Assembly: GCA_951230915.1 (NCBI GenBank)
Contig: OX579636.1
Location: 2,185,001 to 2,249,000 of the forward strand
Source of the DNA: Antitrichia curtipendula
Taxonomy: Eukaryota > Streptophyta > Bryopsida > Hypnales > Leucodontaceae
Direction of reading: 5' to 3'
Length of the DNA: 64,000 nucleotides
The notes under the pieces are model-generated. The model saw only the letters and a program-made list of their open reading frames with translations. It ran no database searches and was not told the DNA's origin. Positions 23,545-37,593 of this stretch are shown piece by piece (positions within the stretch are counted from its first letter, which is position 1; the number at the start of each line of letters is the position of its first letter). The position numbers and the translations under genes were made by a program.

Positions 23545-26500
23545 GGGCTCATCTCCAATTTTATATGTAGAATCTTCTATGTGGTATATGCCAACATTGG
23601 TGAACTACAATGTAGAGGATGATTACACCAACAAGTTTCTTCTATAATGCAAAGTATATACTATGATCAAGAGTTGGTAAATTTAAACACTTGAATCTAC
23701 TTCTATTTCCAAACTTTTGGTCTCCCAAATGGCTTCTTCCAAATTGGCCAACTAGTAAGTCTATTTAACTAAATTGAGAGTTGATATTTAAAATTCAATT
23801 CAATTTATGATTGGTAGAAAACAAATCCAATTCTCCTTATTTTTGCTAATTGGATTATTTTGACCTATTTACAAAAGTAGAAGACATTCACATGACGTCT
23901 ACAATGTGGATCTTTAAAATTGTTACTATAGACTTTGGTAATTCTTTAATGGACAGGATGGGACCAAAAAATCACCATTAGAATAGATGTGGTCAAATGC
24001 ATAGATGTACTACCATCTATGGTATTGCAATACTACATTGGCCAATTGATGTTACATATTAGATTTGTGTACAACTATGAGTGACCACTACAAAACAAAA
24101 GCTAGAAGGCAATTAATCAATATGAACCTTTTGACTACTATTAGTATATCTTGTGAAATGGGGGATTGAAGTCAATATTTGGAAGTGGGCATATTATGAA
24201 CTCTTGATGACAATCAATAAAAACTTCAAATGCAATTAGGTTCTTACTCATTTGACATAATGTGGTAGACAAGGATGAGACAAAATGAAATGCACATAAT
24301 GAAAAGAGGATGACATTGTTGTTAGTATATTGCCCCCTAAGAAACTACAATAGACCAAACTACTCATTCAATAGATTGAGGTTGCAATACCCAACAACTA
24401 CCAACATGGTTATAATTAGCTTGTCAAATTGCAGTTAGTATGTGTTGTAGAACTGAATTAGATATTGACTTCATGTCTAGCTTGTGTTTGTATATGAGGA
24501 TTCAATAGAATAGAATGATGTAATTTTTTTCTAAATCTATGTGCAATATTTCAATACCAATGTTGATAAACTTGAACTAGTGCACTTTTTTGTTCTTCTT
24601 TCCAGAATGTTGAGTGTGTCTTTGATAATTGATCCTTTGAGCATCGTAAAAGTTTTCAAATTTTGGCAAGACCACATTGTCAAGCTTCTATATCTATCTA
24701 AAAAATATGGGACATATTGGACCATGGCATGCTGGAATCAAAATAAGAAAATTATTATCATGTAATTTGATTTCAATTGAAGCTTGTGACTTATAAGTAT
24801 TTATATGAATTAAATTTGATTATCTTATTTGCGATGCAAAGCTTACAATCTATAAGTCATTGTCCTATAGACCATGTGATGGTTGTTTTCACCAAAGCAT
24901 TTGACATACAATTTGCCTTATAGCTCAACCTTTAAATTGAAACCATTTAGTGATTGACCAATTTTCTTTTAAATGCAAGACACTTGAGTATTAACAATGT
25001 ATTTGTTAAATTAGGACTCTTGCAGTTTTGCATGAGTTTGGGGCTTCATGGATTTCTAAGTGACCTAACTTAAAATCATTCAATATTCTACATTTAGCAA
25101 ATTATAATATTATAATAATTTCTATAGTCTTGTATAAAAATCTTGTGTGCTTAAAATGTGCAAATAATATACATTTAAATTAAAATAGGCTAAATTAGAT
25201 TTAAGGTGGTGCAATTTTGGGATTTAAAAAAATATTAAATTGACATATATAGTTTTAGTATGGCCTTAAGTCATCTAGAGATTTTCAAAGGGCCAAGCAA
25301 TCTTGCTCACTATTGTTTAGAAAATTCTTTTCAACATTAACAACACCAATGTATAATGGTCTATTCCCTCGAGGACAGTGGCTTTCAAAAAACTTGGTTT
25401 AAATAGCTTCATAGCATTCACACCGTTGAAAGAAAGTTTGTTGGTCACATTGTTGGCTTTGCCAAAGAAGTCTTTGTCTTTGAAGATGGTGACATGTCTT
25501 TTGTGAACACTAGTCAACGACAAAATGTCCTATATCTCTTCAACTGCAAGTTTTTGAATTTTTTTATCTAGAAGGATCCAAATGAATATAAAGTGCAAGA
25601 CAATGCACTATCTTATCAATTATTCGGTTAATGTATGTAACATACAAACATAAATCTAATCCTATGCATAGGAAAAAATTGACTTCCACCGATCTTTGGC
25701 TACACCTTAGTAAGATGTCAACTAGCTTTATTAGGAACTCATGTGAGAAAAGTCCATTGCACCATAAAAATTGTCTATTATTCATAACAATAGAAGCCTT
25801 TGCCAAAAGTCCCTCCAATTGGCTTCATGTACTCTTGCATATAGTAAATGCAATTGTACAAGCTATTCATTCCCATCTTCAATATATAACAACACTTTAT
25901 GATCTTCATATTAGCAATCACATATCACTCAGCTTGGAACTTGCCAATATCCAGAACCTTCAATAACAAACCAAATTCTTGCGTTGCAATTAGATCAAGA
26001 ATTTAGGTTTGCCAAAACACTCAATTGTATATTTCATTATTTTTTTTAGGAATCTCGAATGATACTATTGGCCATATCTCTTGCTTTGATTGAAATTAAA
26101 AACGTTCTTTACTCTTCTCATAAATATTTGGGTTCAAAGTCCTTTTCATTAGTATCAATGAGACACACTCCATCTTTTGGCTGTGTATGATCTTAGCATG
26201 ATCTTAGCCTCATCCAGTTTGGAAATAACCATCAATGTCTTTGAATTCCCTCCAAACTTTGAAATTCCACAATAGATGATAGAATTTAATACTAGAAAAA
26301 TTGACTTGAATGAACAAATTCTTAAAAAAAACAAGGACGGCAAAGATTGTTCTCTTGTTGGGATAATGTTGTAAAGCTCAACCATAGTTTGTTGTACTTG
26401 CTGGATGTTAGCAACTTAGTAATGAATTACCTTCATTTAAATTACACTTCAATGTTTTCTTATTTTCATGATGTTTGGATCTCGAATGTATTCAAGAGAC

Positions 26501-27246
26501 AATAATATTCTTCTACATACTCTCTTCTATACTCTCAAAGCTTCAAATCTAGCAAGTGACACTTTGTGAGGGTTCAATAAGCATCTGGATGCATAAATTT
26601 TTTTTGTCCATCTTCATAGCTCCTTTGAATAATTTGAAAACTCCTTTGAACCCATTGTAGCCAAGTAATATTGCTCAAGTCAAATTCTTCTAAAATATCT
26701 TATGCAAGCATTTACATTCTTTCCAATCAAATCCACATAATGATTTGCAGAATGAACTCGAACCTTAAATTTGCATGTAGAGGACATTTCTGTTATTGAC
26801 ATCATCCTTGTCAATACTTTTTCATTTGCTTCTTGATTCTCTTTACTACAATACAATTGATTTTTGATCCTATTTTCTCTATATATTCTTTGCACCTTTT
26901 TTTGCAATGGAAGCTCCTATGATGCTTATAGCAACCTGTAGTGTGCACTTTGCATGGCCACATGTCATTACCCAAGTAGACAAATCTCATCTATTTTTCA
27001 AAGTAGCTCAATAGCTATAAGTAATCCATATCAGCTTTAGAATTTTCAAATTCCATCACCTCAGGGTCGCCTTTATTCTCCTCAATTCAACCAAAATGGA
27101 TTTCAATTTTTTATCATGATCATCCTTTAGTGCTTCTAATTCAATTCAAAATTCAATTTCGAGGTCTAGACAATCATTCAATGACGCTAGCATTTGAGCC
27201 TTGGGCCTAGGTGTAAGTAGATACTCTACAACATACTAGTGAAAAT
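23542..27246. other. AT-rich stretch with faint coding-like traces on the minus strand
   Basis: Several minus-strand frames of 60-85 codons follow one another between 26907 and 25317, separated by stops. This could be a very old retroelement or transposase, but no catalytic or zinc motif survives and I cannot name a family. Confidence 0.3.
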
Positions 27247-27465
27247 GTTTATAATATACACACCTATAATATAAATATCCTATAACCATGGAAGGTGCTT
27301 ATAACAAAGATACCTATAATATAGACAACTATAATATAGGCACCTATAATATAAATATCCTATAATTATGGAAGGCATCTATAATATAGGTACCTATAAC
27401 ATAGGAGCCTAGGATCTTAGGCTCACGGGCTCAAGATCCTAGGCTCACATACTAACAACCGTTGT
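27247..27465. repeat. Imperfect array of ACCTATAATATAGGCA-type units
   Basis: Repeated blocks around CCTATAATATA alternate with CCTATAACCATGGAAGG, ending in an inverted pair around GAGCCTAGGATCTTAGGCTC. Related single blocks are at 2407-2510 and 7554-7640. Confidence 0.65.
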
Positions 27466-27637
27466 TGCCTACAAATTAAAACTCCTCATAACTTTCATCT
27501 CATCATTTGGAATTGAATGGTTCAAATGATTTGTGCAGGTATCAATCTAAACAATCAAATAAAGTCAATTTATCATTTTTTAGAATATATTTTTAGTTGC
27601 CCTATTTGACATTGAAATTTAATGAAAACTAATGATC

Positions 27638-28598
27638 CACTAGAAGAAAATCTTGTTTGCCACAACTAGCTAAAATATGACTAAGTGTCCTATACAATTA
27701 TCCTACGACCATAGCCCTCTCTATTTGCACCAAAGTCTTTCGTCATTGTTTGTGTCATTGCTTTACATCATTAATACAATATTTTATTTGCAAAGTGTTG
27801 TAGAATGAAGTGGATGGATTGCTTCAGCCGCAAAGCAATTGTAGAATGAAGTGTAGGATTATAAAAGTTATAACATAGTTCATATTTAGAATGAATGTGA
27901 GTTATTCTCCATCCAATATTCATCATAGTTGTCAATGTGGACTAGTCCACACTATATGATATCCACAGTGTCAATTTGCAGTTGCAGAAAACAACTAAAA
28001 AATGACTAGGAACAACTGCAGCTATAATGTTTCCTAGTTGTTTTGTAGTCATTTCCTAGTTGTTTCCAAATCATTTTTTAATTGTCTTATATCAATTGTC
28101 CCATATCAAATGTCAAGAATACCATCAGGTTGGACATATAAGACTTGTAAGTAGTTGTATCCTTATGTAATGAATATTGTTAATAGAATTCTAAGATTTC
28201 TACAATTTGTAGATTTTGAAATCTACAAATTCTACAAGCCGCAAATGTGCTACAATTAAGTTGCAAACAAGTTACAAACGATTTACAATGAAGTCACAAA
28301 TGAGTCATGCATTAGACGCAAATGAGCCGCCAATAAGCTATACAACTCATCGATTGAGTAATTGACCTCACATGGCAGCAAATACCACGTAAGCAATCAC
28401 ACCATAAAAAGCACGGATGAAGTTCTAAGTAAGCTTCCAAATGAGAAACAACCTCGTTTTGCCCTACAACTATGATACGACTAAAAAACTTGTCCACAAC
28501 GATTGGGAGCCTCCAAATTCTGACCATTCGCAATGTACAATGCAACCCAAATACCAATTGCTCTTTAAAGTTGCAAAATCCCTCATTTTCCTCTAGTA
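27638..28598 (-). mobile_element. Non-autonomous CACTA element, degraded
   Basis: Starts CACTAGAAGAAAATC and ends in a decayed ...CCTCTAGTA, giving 961 bp. Read in reverse it matches the CACTA element at 60139-61240 over most of its length (for example the block around CAAGAATACCATCAGGTTG and the CACGTAAGCAATCAC block). Subterminal TTGCAA/AACTAG-type repeats are present. No matching 3 bp target duplication remains (ATC against ACT). Confidence 0.7.
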
Positions 28599-28601
28599 AC
28601 T

Positions 28602-30242
28602 GTTGCAATATTTATTGGAATGACATGAAATAAAGTTTCATATGTAGATTAGGATGATTAATTGGCATCCGTCTACAAGATGTCATGCAAAAAAATTCAA
28701 ATTTTAAAGTCAATAGGGCCTGCGCAATTTTAAAAAAATAAATAAATTAGTCTTCCATTTGTCTTGTTTCTTGTGTGTGCTATTGTTTCCTCATTTGTTT
28801 GTTTTAAGAAATGGCATAAATTTCAACAATTAATGCAATAAATTATGGTTATAAACTTCTTATAATTGTTGGTAAAAAAATATTCACTGCTAATAAATAG
28901 AAGACATAGAGTAGATGAATAAACCTTGAGCTGTGAGTTTTCAACATATGCATCATTCTAGTACTACAAATGTTGATTTGTAGATTCATTTGACGGTAGC
29001 ATCTACATGTTCAATCTTATAAATGCCAGACTTCCACCTTTCAAGATTGTCAATGAGCTAATTGAATTTGTAGGGGAAAGAAAATATGGATTATGGGACT
29101 ATAAAGAAAGTTTGAGATCTACTAATCAAATTTCCATACAATTCAATTTGCTAGAGGCCTTGAATTTTTTTGAAAGAACAATTATGCGTTCTTCTAAGTG
29201 TACAAGAAGAAATAGTCCAAGCATTATGATTCACAGGAGAAGAAGCTCACTTGCAAAATAAACTACTAGCAACAAACATCAAGCTTCTTCAAGCTACTTC
29301 TGTATTAAAAACATCAATAGTCAATTTGAAATTTAAAAACATCCTATGAAGAACGTCTAGCCCGGCCCAAAGCTCCAATGATTGTCCAATGAAGGTGAAA
29401 TAACATATAAAGTTTCTTTTTAAGTTCTATTTTGAAAACTTCTATACAAAAATAAAAGCATATGAAATATGTTGCTTGTTAGACCCTTCTTACCATTGGA
29501 ATTTGCGATTCTCAATTTCTTGTCAAAGTTGTTAGCGATTTAGATTTAGATTTTAATAAGTAGTTAAGTACCACCTTTCATATTATGATTTTCTTAAAGA
29601 AGAATATGAAAGTTTTTTGATTAAATTTTTTATGTATTCTCAAACCATTTTCCAACATATTGATTTAAATACACAAATTATAGGACATTTACATTTTTTT
29701 TTAAATGTTGAAAAACAAAACTTCACCTCTAGGAAGGGCTAGAAACCCAACTTTTGAGGTTTAGGAACATTGAACTTGCAATTAAATTGGGCCTCAAACA
29801 TTGCAAATCTTTAGGAATCAAATAACATTTAAAAAAAGTTGAAGTGATACATATTAAATTAGAAAGTTAAAATAATATAAATTCCTCCAAAAATGTGTAC
29901 AATACATAAAATTAAAAATATAATTTAATCCCTTAATCATTTTAATTAGAATCACACAATCTAATTTTGAACAACAATTGAAGACAAACACAATCCAAAC
30001 TCTCAAAGATGAATTTTTTCATCCTTCAATTTTTTGGTATGTTTTTTTGTTAGTTCTTTAACTTTTGTACAATATTAATTATAAAGAATTTTCTTTCCAA
30101 ATATTCTATAATTCAAAGACTACTAGTAAATCCTCAAAATAAAAAATTTACTTAAAAAAACTACCCTTCAAGAACAACTTGAATAACAAAATAAAATGAA
30201 AATCTTCCAGAATCACTATGATTAGAACTTAACATTTTGAAT
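28602..30242. other. AT-rich stretch, no gene seen
   Basis: Only an 84-codon frame at 29007-29261 stands out slightly. It has no motif or splice context. Otherwise AT-rich. Confidence 0.5.
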
Positions 30243-30246
30243 TGAA

Positions 30247-32414
30247 CCCCTAAAGGACCTCTCAATTTTTAGTGATATTTTTTGGAATTTTTCGAGGTTG
30301 TATAATTTTTCAAGAGATTTTTGTATATATATATTTTTTATTTTTTTTATTTTTATTTTTTATAGATTTTTTAATGTCAATCGGCCCCCGGGAGCAAAAG
30401 TTATGGCACAATAAGCAAAAATGGAGTTTGGTAGGCAGCACAAAAAAATCATTGAAAGCCAAGATAATTTTTTAAAATTTGTTTGCTCAAAAATTATATT
30501 TTTTCTACATGTAAAGATTTGATTCATTCTATTTGGACTAATAATGAAAAAGTTATGGACAATTTTAGATTTTGGGCAATCTAAGCATCTTCTTGAAAAA
30601 ATAACTTACAAAATTCATTTTTAAATGCAAACTTCAGAATTTCTCAAAAAAATTGCTAGATAGGGTTAGATTTTCTTGCTAGAACCATATCGTTGTTGGA
30701 ATTATTGTAATTCAATTCCATGTTTAAGCTATAAACAATTTAGTTTTTTCTTCAATCTTGAACTTCCCTATATTTAACAAGTTTTTAATGAGTGAAAATA
30801 AAGTGTGTTTTTTACCAATTATTTTTGGTAAATTTTCAACTCAAATATTTAGCATAAATAAATAGAAAATCAAAATCAATAGTTGTAATGTGGGAAAAAT
30901 TCGGGAAATACAACCCAAGGAATTCTCTAGTGGGGGTTTTTAAACGGGGAAGGTCAAATCGTCTTTTGTTTTGTGTCTAAGGTCACTTTTAAGGTAAAAA
31001 AAGATACTCACTTTGATATTTAGGAGAATAAAGGTTTACTTTGTCAAATTGTCAAGAATAGATAATTATTTAATTATCTTATTCTAGTAATCAATCCAAC
31101 CCACTCAGATAAATGAAGATTTGTGTATGCAATCACCGTCTTAAACTAGAGCCTGCAACCTGTAGCAATTTGCTTCAGACAAATAGTCACAACTTTTTTT
31201 TTTTTTCAATATTCAAGTCAATAGCATCAAGTCAACTTGTGAAAACCACAATAAGTTAATTTCTACAATTATTTCTAATAATTAATTTCCATCAAATCAA
31301 CACAATTTTCAATCTTAATTGTCTAATTGTCCCACACAATAACTATTCAAATTTATTCTCTCCAATATACTCCATTATCTATTTCAAGTCAATTTGTTAG
31401 TTGTTTTGAAATCACTTTATTCTAAAAATATAATATTGATAAGTCACATTCTTATGTGGCTATTAGTCTTCCTTAATATTTCACTTTTGTGTCTCATAAT
31501 TCTAACTCAGTTTATATGTTAAATTTTCAAACACAACACCTCACTTGGCCAATCTCTGGTAAATAATCAAACTCACAAAGAAGAATACCAATCACTGGCA
31601 AATTGTCACACTTTTAAATAAACCAATCACTAGCTATTTGATTATTAGAGCCTTACAAATTAAAATGGCAGACAACTCTCAATGAGATAAATTTTCAATT
31701 AATTTTATTAAGCCAATGTCTGGCTAATTGTCAAAATCACAATAAAAATGCCAATCATTGGCAAATACAAAGCACATACAAATACAGATAAATTGTCAAA
31801 TTGAAATTTCTATTGATGAAAAACACACAAGTACAAAATTTGACCATGGAGACAAGTAATCACTACAAGCTCAGAGAAAAATGAAAAACAAATCGACTTA
31901 TACAAGTTCATGGTGACTCTACAAATTACAAAATCGAATAATTGTTGTCAATTTGTCGCTTCCAATCTCTTGACAAATTGCCCAACTGTCACTACTTCCT
32001 GAAATTGTCTATTTGTCCTTTTCACATTCAAAGACTAATTGACCTAACTTAACATTCCAATTCCAATTGGAATTGTTTTGTCCTAGCCTATTCATCTTCT
32101 ACAAGACAACTTGTCAGAGTTTCCAAAAATTGATCTACAATAGTGCAAAAAATTTAGTTAAAAAGATTCAAAGTCAAAAAATCTAATCAAAAAAGGTGCA
32201 AAAAAACTTGTTTTTTCACTTTAAATGCAAATATCTTGCAATCCACACGGTCAAAGTTTCGGAAATTCCTTTCACATATTCATACACTAGTTGAGTATAA
32301 AATCATATGGTTGGATATGCAAAAAAGAACAATATTTGAAATCTTTTCTCTTTGCAATAGAAATGACAATTTTGAGTGTTTTTTGATAGGAAAATCACCT
32401 TGGTCTTATAGGGA
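30247..32414 (-). mobile_element. TTAA-family element E5 (subfamily A) with internal insertion
   Basis: The left terminus CCCCTAAAGGACC is flanked by TGAA (a decayed TTAA). The right terminus TATAGGGA is flanked by TTAA at 32415-32418. The right 65 bp match the left end of E1 in inverse orientation, and the left part matches the right end of E2. Its length of 2168 bp against 580-914 bp for other A copies implies a foreign insert of about 1.2-1.5 kb (roughly 30890-32150). Confidence 0.65.
31547..31775 (+). repeat. Five spaced copies of a GCCAATCACTGGCAAATTGTC-like motif
   Basis: Diverged copies begin near 31547, 31591, 31622, 31712 and 31754, inside the extra sequence carried by E5. They may be subterminal binding repeats of the inserted element, whose ends I could not place. 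Confidence 0.5.
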
Positions 32415-32900
32415 TTAATCAAAAAAATTATTGTGGAATCACAAATATTCAATCTACAATTGCTTTTAGGAATAATTTTTAATTTTTGGCTCCAAATCTT
32501 ATTGAAAATTATTAATTGGTATAGTATCCTAAATAGGGATTTGAAGGGGGACCATACTAATTAACCCCTAAAGGTCAAAGACTATGTTTTCACCAAAACC
32601 GCTCCAAAATTGCTATTTCTAATACAAGTACCAAATTTTAGAATTAAAAAAAAAATGTAACTGTGGGATCTTGTATTAAATTAGTTTGAAAAGTTGTGGG
32701 AAAAATTTCAAAAATTTCCACCGTATGGATTGCAAGATAATAGCGTTTGAATTGACAAAAAATCTTTTTTTTGTCCCTACCGAAAATCCGGCAACGACAC
32801 TTCACAAGGTCACATTGGTATGAAAGAAGGTCCAAAATGGTGGTTACTCTTTGGATTCATTCTTCAAGGCAAGTTGGCTACGTGCTCGAAATTTTCATTA

Positions 32901-33311
32901 AGGTAGGAGGCTCTGAAAGCGAGCGGGCATTTAGAACTGCTCATGTAGACTCGCCTGAAATGGACATAAGGTGGTCTTTAAATGGATCTTCTGTAGTCAT
33001 TGAATGGATCAGTAAAAGAAATATTATTTATTGCAAGAGCCAATCATTCTCTTTGATTTCCCATTTCTCTTTTGAAACTGCATCTGAACAGTTTATGGAA
33101 GACCTAGGGTCATAAATAGGGACCTATGACTCATTACGTTTGAAAATTCATAAGTAATTAAAAAATGCTTCAAAAAATACGAAACGACTTGTGTTACAAT
33201 CACAATCTATTTTTCTTTGTCTGAAAAATGAGCTAAAAATAATCCCATACAAGAACCCACATGAAAAAGGCAGACCAGCCCTTAGATGCTTGCTTTCAGA
33301 GCCTCCTACCT
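32901..33311 (+). mobile_element. TA-flanked MITE M1
   Basis: The ends AGGTAGGAGGCTCTGAAAGC and their near-perfect complement are flanked by TA (32899-32900 and 33312-33313). A TA duplication points to Tc1/mariner-type (Stowaway-like) mobilisation, although the termini are not the canonical Stowaway sequence. Nested in the F insertion of E6. 411 bp, non-coding. Confidence 0.7.
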
Positions 33312-33313
33312 TA

Positions 33314-33588
33314 GATGATTTTTGGAGGGTCTGGAGGGCCGTTTTGGGCCTGTTCCCCTGGCAGCAAAAGAACGGCCGCTATTAGAATCTTAATTTATTT
33401 TCAAATCTTAAAATGGAAAAACAAGATGAACAATTTTAGTTTATTTTTTGTATGTCATGGCAGTCGCTCTGCCACGTCAGGCAGCTGTTGCAGCGCAGTT
33501 CCAGACAATTTCAGAGTCTGGGAACCCTAGGGAACTCAAAGCCCTCCACAGGGGCTGAAAAACATGTAATTTCAGATCATTTGGAATT
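33314..33588 (+). mobile_element. Insertion F inside E6
   Basis: Sequence foreign to subfamily B that interrupts it between ATTTTCA and GATCATTTGG. Its right part (CCCTAGGGAACTC...CCTCCACAGGGGCTG) recurs inverted at 41536-41640. Both edges resemble GATG(A)TTTTT, suggesting imperfect terminal repeats. The exact ends and target duplication are uncertain. Confidence 0.5.
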
Positions 33589-35112
33589 GGAAAACATATT
33601 GGAAAAAAATAGTAAATAGAAAGAGTTAGAGAATGTTCAAAACACTAAATTGTTAAGAATTGAAAATGCCAATCCCAATGGTTGTAATGTTCTAATAAAC
33701 AATCTACACACAATATTTTTATTTATTTTTTAAATATTGAAAGTTGAGTTAAATAAAGGACTTCAAAGTTTATTTTAGAGTAGAAATTCCTTAACTACCC
33801 TCAAACTTAAACTCCTCATAACTTTCATCTCATTAATCAAAATAGAACGATTAAAAGCTCCCACGTATATATAAATCTAAAGAACTAATTTCCTATTTTT
33901 TTATTTTAAAGTGATTTTTAAAGAAGTTTTTTCGGCTGCCCAAGCTGCCCACAGACCAATGAAAATGACATATCATGCAATAACTTTTTAATCACGTAGT
34001 CAAAGGTTATGAAAATTGTTAGGCCTCAAAGCTACTCCTTGGAAACATCTTTCGTGAAGATTTCAAAGAAAAAAATTAAAAATTCTGGTCGTAGTGAGCT
34101 GCCCCAAATCACTAAGTTGTCAAAAAATGGTGTTTGGTCCTTTAGGGGTTAATCGACATTACACACTATATAAATATCTACCTTTGTTGTACATCAATAG
34201 TTATTGAAGTGTCCAGAGATTGTACATCATGTTTCAAACATCTAGAGTTTTCTACAATAATTCCCTTTAATTTTTTTAGTCCTCATACGGTAGAACCACC
34301 CAAAGTTGACCACTTAAGTCATTCCATTTGTGTTATGGAACAGTAGAAGGGAATGCAAATTTTGTGCCATATAGGAAGATAGAAATCACGAGGATTGCAA
34401 TTTTTTTTCGTGATTATATGCCTTGAATTGAAATTACTACAAATTTTGGAAGCCTTGAGTTGCTTTAACCCCTAAAGCACTAAATTGTGTTTTTTTGGCA
34501 TCATAGCAATTTTGGGTAGCTCACTACGAATGGATATTTTGTTTCTTATCTTTGAAATTTTCACAAAATGTGTGCCCAAGGAGTAGCTTTAAGGCCCAAT
34601 AATTTTAATTACTTTTGACTACATGGTTAGAAAGTTATGGTATGATATGTTATTTTCATTGCTCGGGGGCAACAAAAAAACCTTCATGGTATTCACTTTT
34701 TCTTAAAATTAAAATTTGAAATTGGTTCTCTAGATCTTTGGATTATTGAGATAAAAGTTTTGAATGGCAAGCTTTGAATAATTTCATTTGGACTAATGAA
34801 ATAAAAGTTATGAGAATTTAAGTTTGCGGGTAGTTTGCAGGTAGTTGTAGAATCTCTACTCTAAGATAAACTTTGAAGCCCTTTATTTAATTCAATTTTA
34901 AATGTTTTTGAAAAAAAAAAAATTAGGTATAGAATGTTTACCACAACATTACAACCATTGGGATTGGGATTGGGAATGGGATTTTTCAATTCCATGAATA
35001 AATTGTTAGCAATTTAAGATTTTGAATCATTTTTGGCTTCTTTCTACTTACTATTTTTTCCTATATGTTGTACAGTGGGGTACCAATCAAAATGTCGTTT
35101 TCGAATTTGCAG

Positions 35113-35990
35113 TGAGAAAAATTTCAGTACTGCCAACTTTGAAAGCCTCCCGAGAGCTCAAAAACTGGTCTTTTACCACGAAATTTTTACCACAGCATCA
35201 TCTTTCAGTTAATTATATGTATGCAAAATTTCAAGGCCAAAAGATTCACCGAAAAAAAGTTATTCAAAATCTACCAACATTGGTAGCTGTGGAAGTTTTT
35301 TCACTGCTGCCAACTTTGACAGCCTCCCAAAGATTGAATTATTTATTTTTTCCCATGAAATTCTTGGAACAAAAAATTCTTTATGTTAGTAACATATGAT
35401 ACAAATTTCAAGGCCAAAAGATTAATACAAAAAAAGATATTAACAATCTACCAACATGTGTCGTTTTGAGAAACAATTGTGAAAACCGTTTCACTACTTC
35501 AACTTTGACACCCTCCCAAGGGCTGAAAAATTGCTTATATACTATGAAATTTTTTCCGCAAAGTGATTTCTATGTTAATAATGTTTGTGACAAGTTTCAA
35601 AGCCAAAAATGTTATACAAATTAAAATATTCAAAATCTACCAACATGTGTAGCTGTGAAAAATCATTTCACTACTTCCAACTTTGACACCCTCCTAAGGG
35701 CTGCAATTTTACTTATTTACCATGAATTTTTTTGCACAAGATCCCCTCTATGCCAGTAGCATGTGTACCAAATTTGAAGGTCAAAAGATTTACACAAAAA
35801 AAGAAATCTACAAACTATCAACATGTGTAGTTGTGGGAAACAATGGGGGAAACCATTTCATTGCTACCAACTTTGACACCCTCCCAACGGTTGAGAAATT
35901 GTCTATTTACCATGAAATTTTTGGCACAACATGCTCTTTATGTTAACAACATTCATGCCAAATTTCAACATAGCCCTTTTTTGGACATAT
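35113..35990 (+). repeat. Five tandem units of about 180-195 bp inside FB
   Basis: Units start near 35113, 35292, 35489, 35666 and 35857, each opening with a block like CTGCCAACTTTGACAGCCTC. The first unit is part of the terminal arm, so the array seems to have grown from the arm, as in foldback transposons. Confidence 0.75.
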
Positions 35991-36362
35991 TGAGAAGCAT
36001 TTATGATTAGAGATTGCATCATTTGGAGAATTTCAATCTAGAAGCATGAGTGTCTAACATACTTCAACAATTTCAATGTCTTTAATAAAATGTATCTCAC
36101 AACTACACGTTGTTGGTAGATTGTAAATATTTCTTTTTGTATAAATTTTTTGACTTTGAAATTTGGCATGAATTTGGCATGAAATTTTTTTTGGTGAATC
36201 TTTTGGCCTTGAAATTTGGCATACATATAATTAACTTAAAGATGATGCTGTGATAAAATTTTCGTGGTAAAATACCAGTTTTTGAGCTCTCGGGAGGCTT
36301 TCAAAGTTGGCAATATTGAAATTTTTCTCACTGCGAATTCGAAAACGACATTTTGATTGGTA

Positions 36363-37593
36363 TAGGAGAAGGCTTGAAAACAGTTCGGGCATTAAGAACC
36401 GCCCCTGTAGGAGTGTCCAAAACAGTGCACATGGGATGTAGAAATAGAAATTAATTTATGTGGTGAGAAACTGCAAACCCATGTGTGTGATTTTAGGCTA
36501 TTGAACAGGTGACATGATCAATCATCATGTGTGATTTTACTCATAATAAAGACCTGAATTTGGTGAGTTTTGTAGAATGACTTTGAAATGTCAAAAAATT
36601 GTAAGAAAAATTGTAAAAACACATCTGAGGGTGAACCTCCTTCTATTAAAATGCTTCTCAGTCACTCATAACTTCTTGGATTGATGTGAAATTTTAACCA
36701 CACAAACTAGACTAGTATGTGCAACTTTTCCAAAATTTTAAATTAAGAACGGACATTGTATGAAGAAGAAACAAGCCGCCGAAGTTCATTGTAATCCAAA
36801 AATGTCGGGATTTTAAACTTCGAACTCCTCCCAAACATTCAAAACATTTTGGATTGACATAAAAATCTTATTACAACAACTAGACTTCAAGCGAAACATA
36901 ACCCAACAAATTTTATTGAAAAATAACATTTGATGAAGAAGATACAAGCCCCCGAAGTTTCAGCCATCAAATGCAGTTTTGTGGACTCAAATTGAACCTG
37001 TGAGCTTTGATTGGCTTCCAAAAAATCAGTACATCTTGTATTGATTTGACAATTTTAACACACAAACTAGAAGAGAGAACGCAAATTTTCCAATAATTTT
37101 TATTGAATTTGGACATCATATGCAAAAGTTACAACACTCTTAATTGGATTTGAAACTATGTGAAGAAACCCTGGTGTGTTTAGATATTACAATAAATTTT
37201 GATTTACAATCGGGAGTGAACTGAATGGAAACGTACAGTGGATCATTCTTGGAATCACTGTATCCATTTAAAGGCATGGCTAGGATCATTCTTGGAATCA
37301 CTGTATCCATTTAAAGGCATGGCTAGGATCATTCTTAAACTCACTCGCTCCATTCAATGACATGTTTTGATTGATTACAGTTGCACCTATGAGCATTAAT
37401 AGGGACCTATGCACCTCTGACTTTGAAAAATCATATCTTATTCATTTCAAGTCAGAAAATTAAAATTAAAAGTTATACAATTGTGTTCCTCATTTCTCTT
37501 TCTCCCACAAAAATTAAGAAAAACTTTGGGTCCACCCATTTTTGTACAGAGGTCTTTTTTCCCTTAGATGAGCGCTTTCTGAGCCTTCTACCT
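36363..37593 (+). mobile_element. TA-flanked element M5 inserted in the FB terminus
   Basis: The left end TAGGAGAAGGCTTGAAAAC and the right end complementary to AGGTAGAAGGCTCAGAAAGC are relatives of M1 termini. TA at 36361-36362 and 37594-37595 is the duplicated target within GGTACCCCA of FB. 1231 bp, no open frame of note. Confidence 0.68.
37240..37368 (+). repeat. 43 bp tandem repeat, about three copies
   Basis: Units start GGATCATTCTTGGAATC at 37240 and 37283, and a diverged third starts at 37326. It lies inside M5. Confidence 0.85.

Larger units (their letters stand above)
32565..34148 (+). mobile_element. TTAA-family element E6 (subfamily B), interrupted
   Basis: TTAA at 32561-32564 and 34149-34152. 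The ends are CCCCTAAAGG and its complement. Removing the insert between about 32898 and 33588 leaves roughly 0.9 kb, the length of E3 and of the E7 core. Confidence 0.72.

Noticed and set aside
24500..27100. Degenerate retrotransposon on the minus strand
   Set aside because: Consecutive short frames suggest it, but no RT, integrase, zinc-knuckle or LTR motif could be identified.
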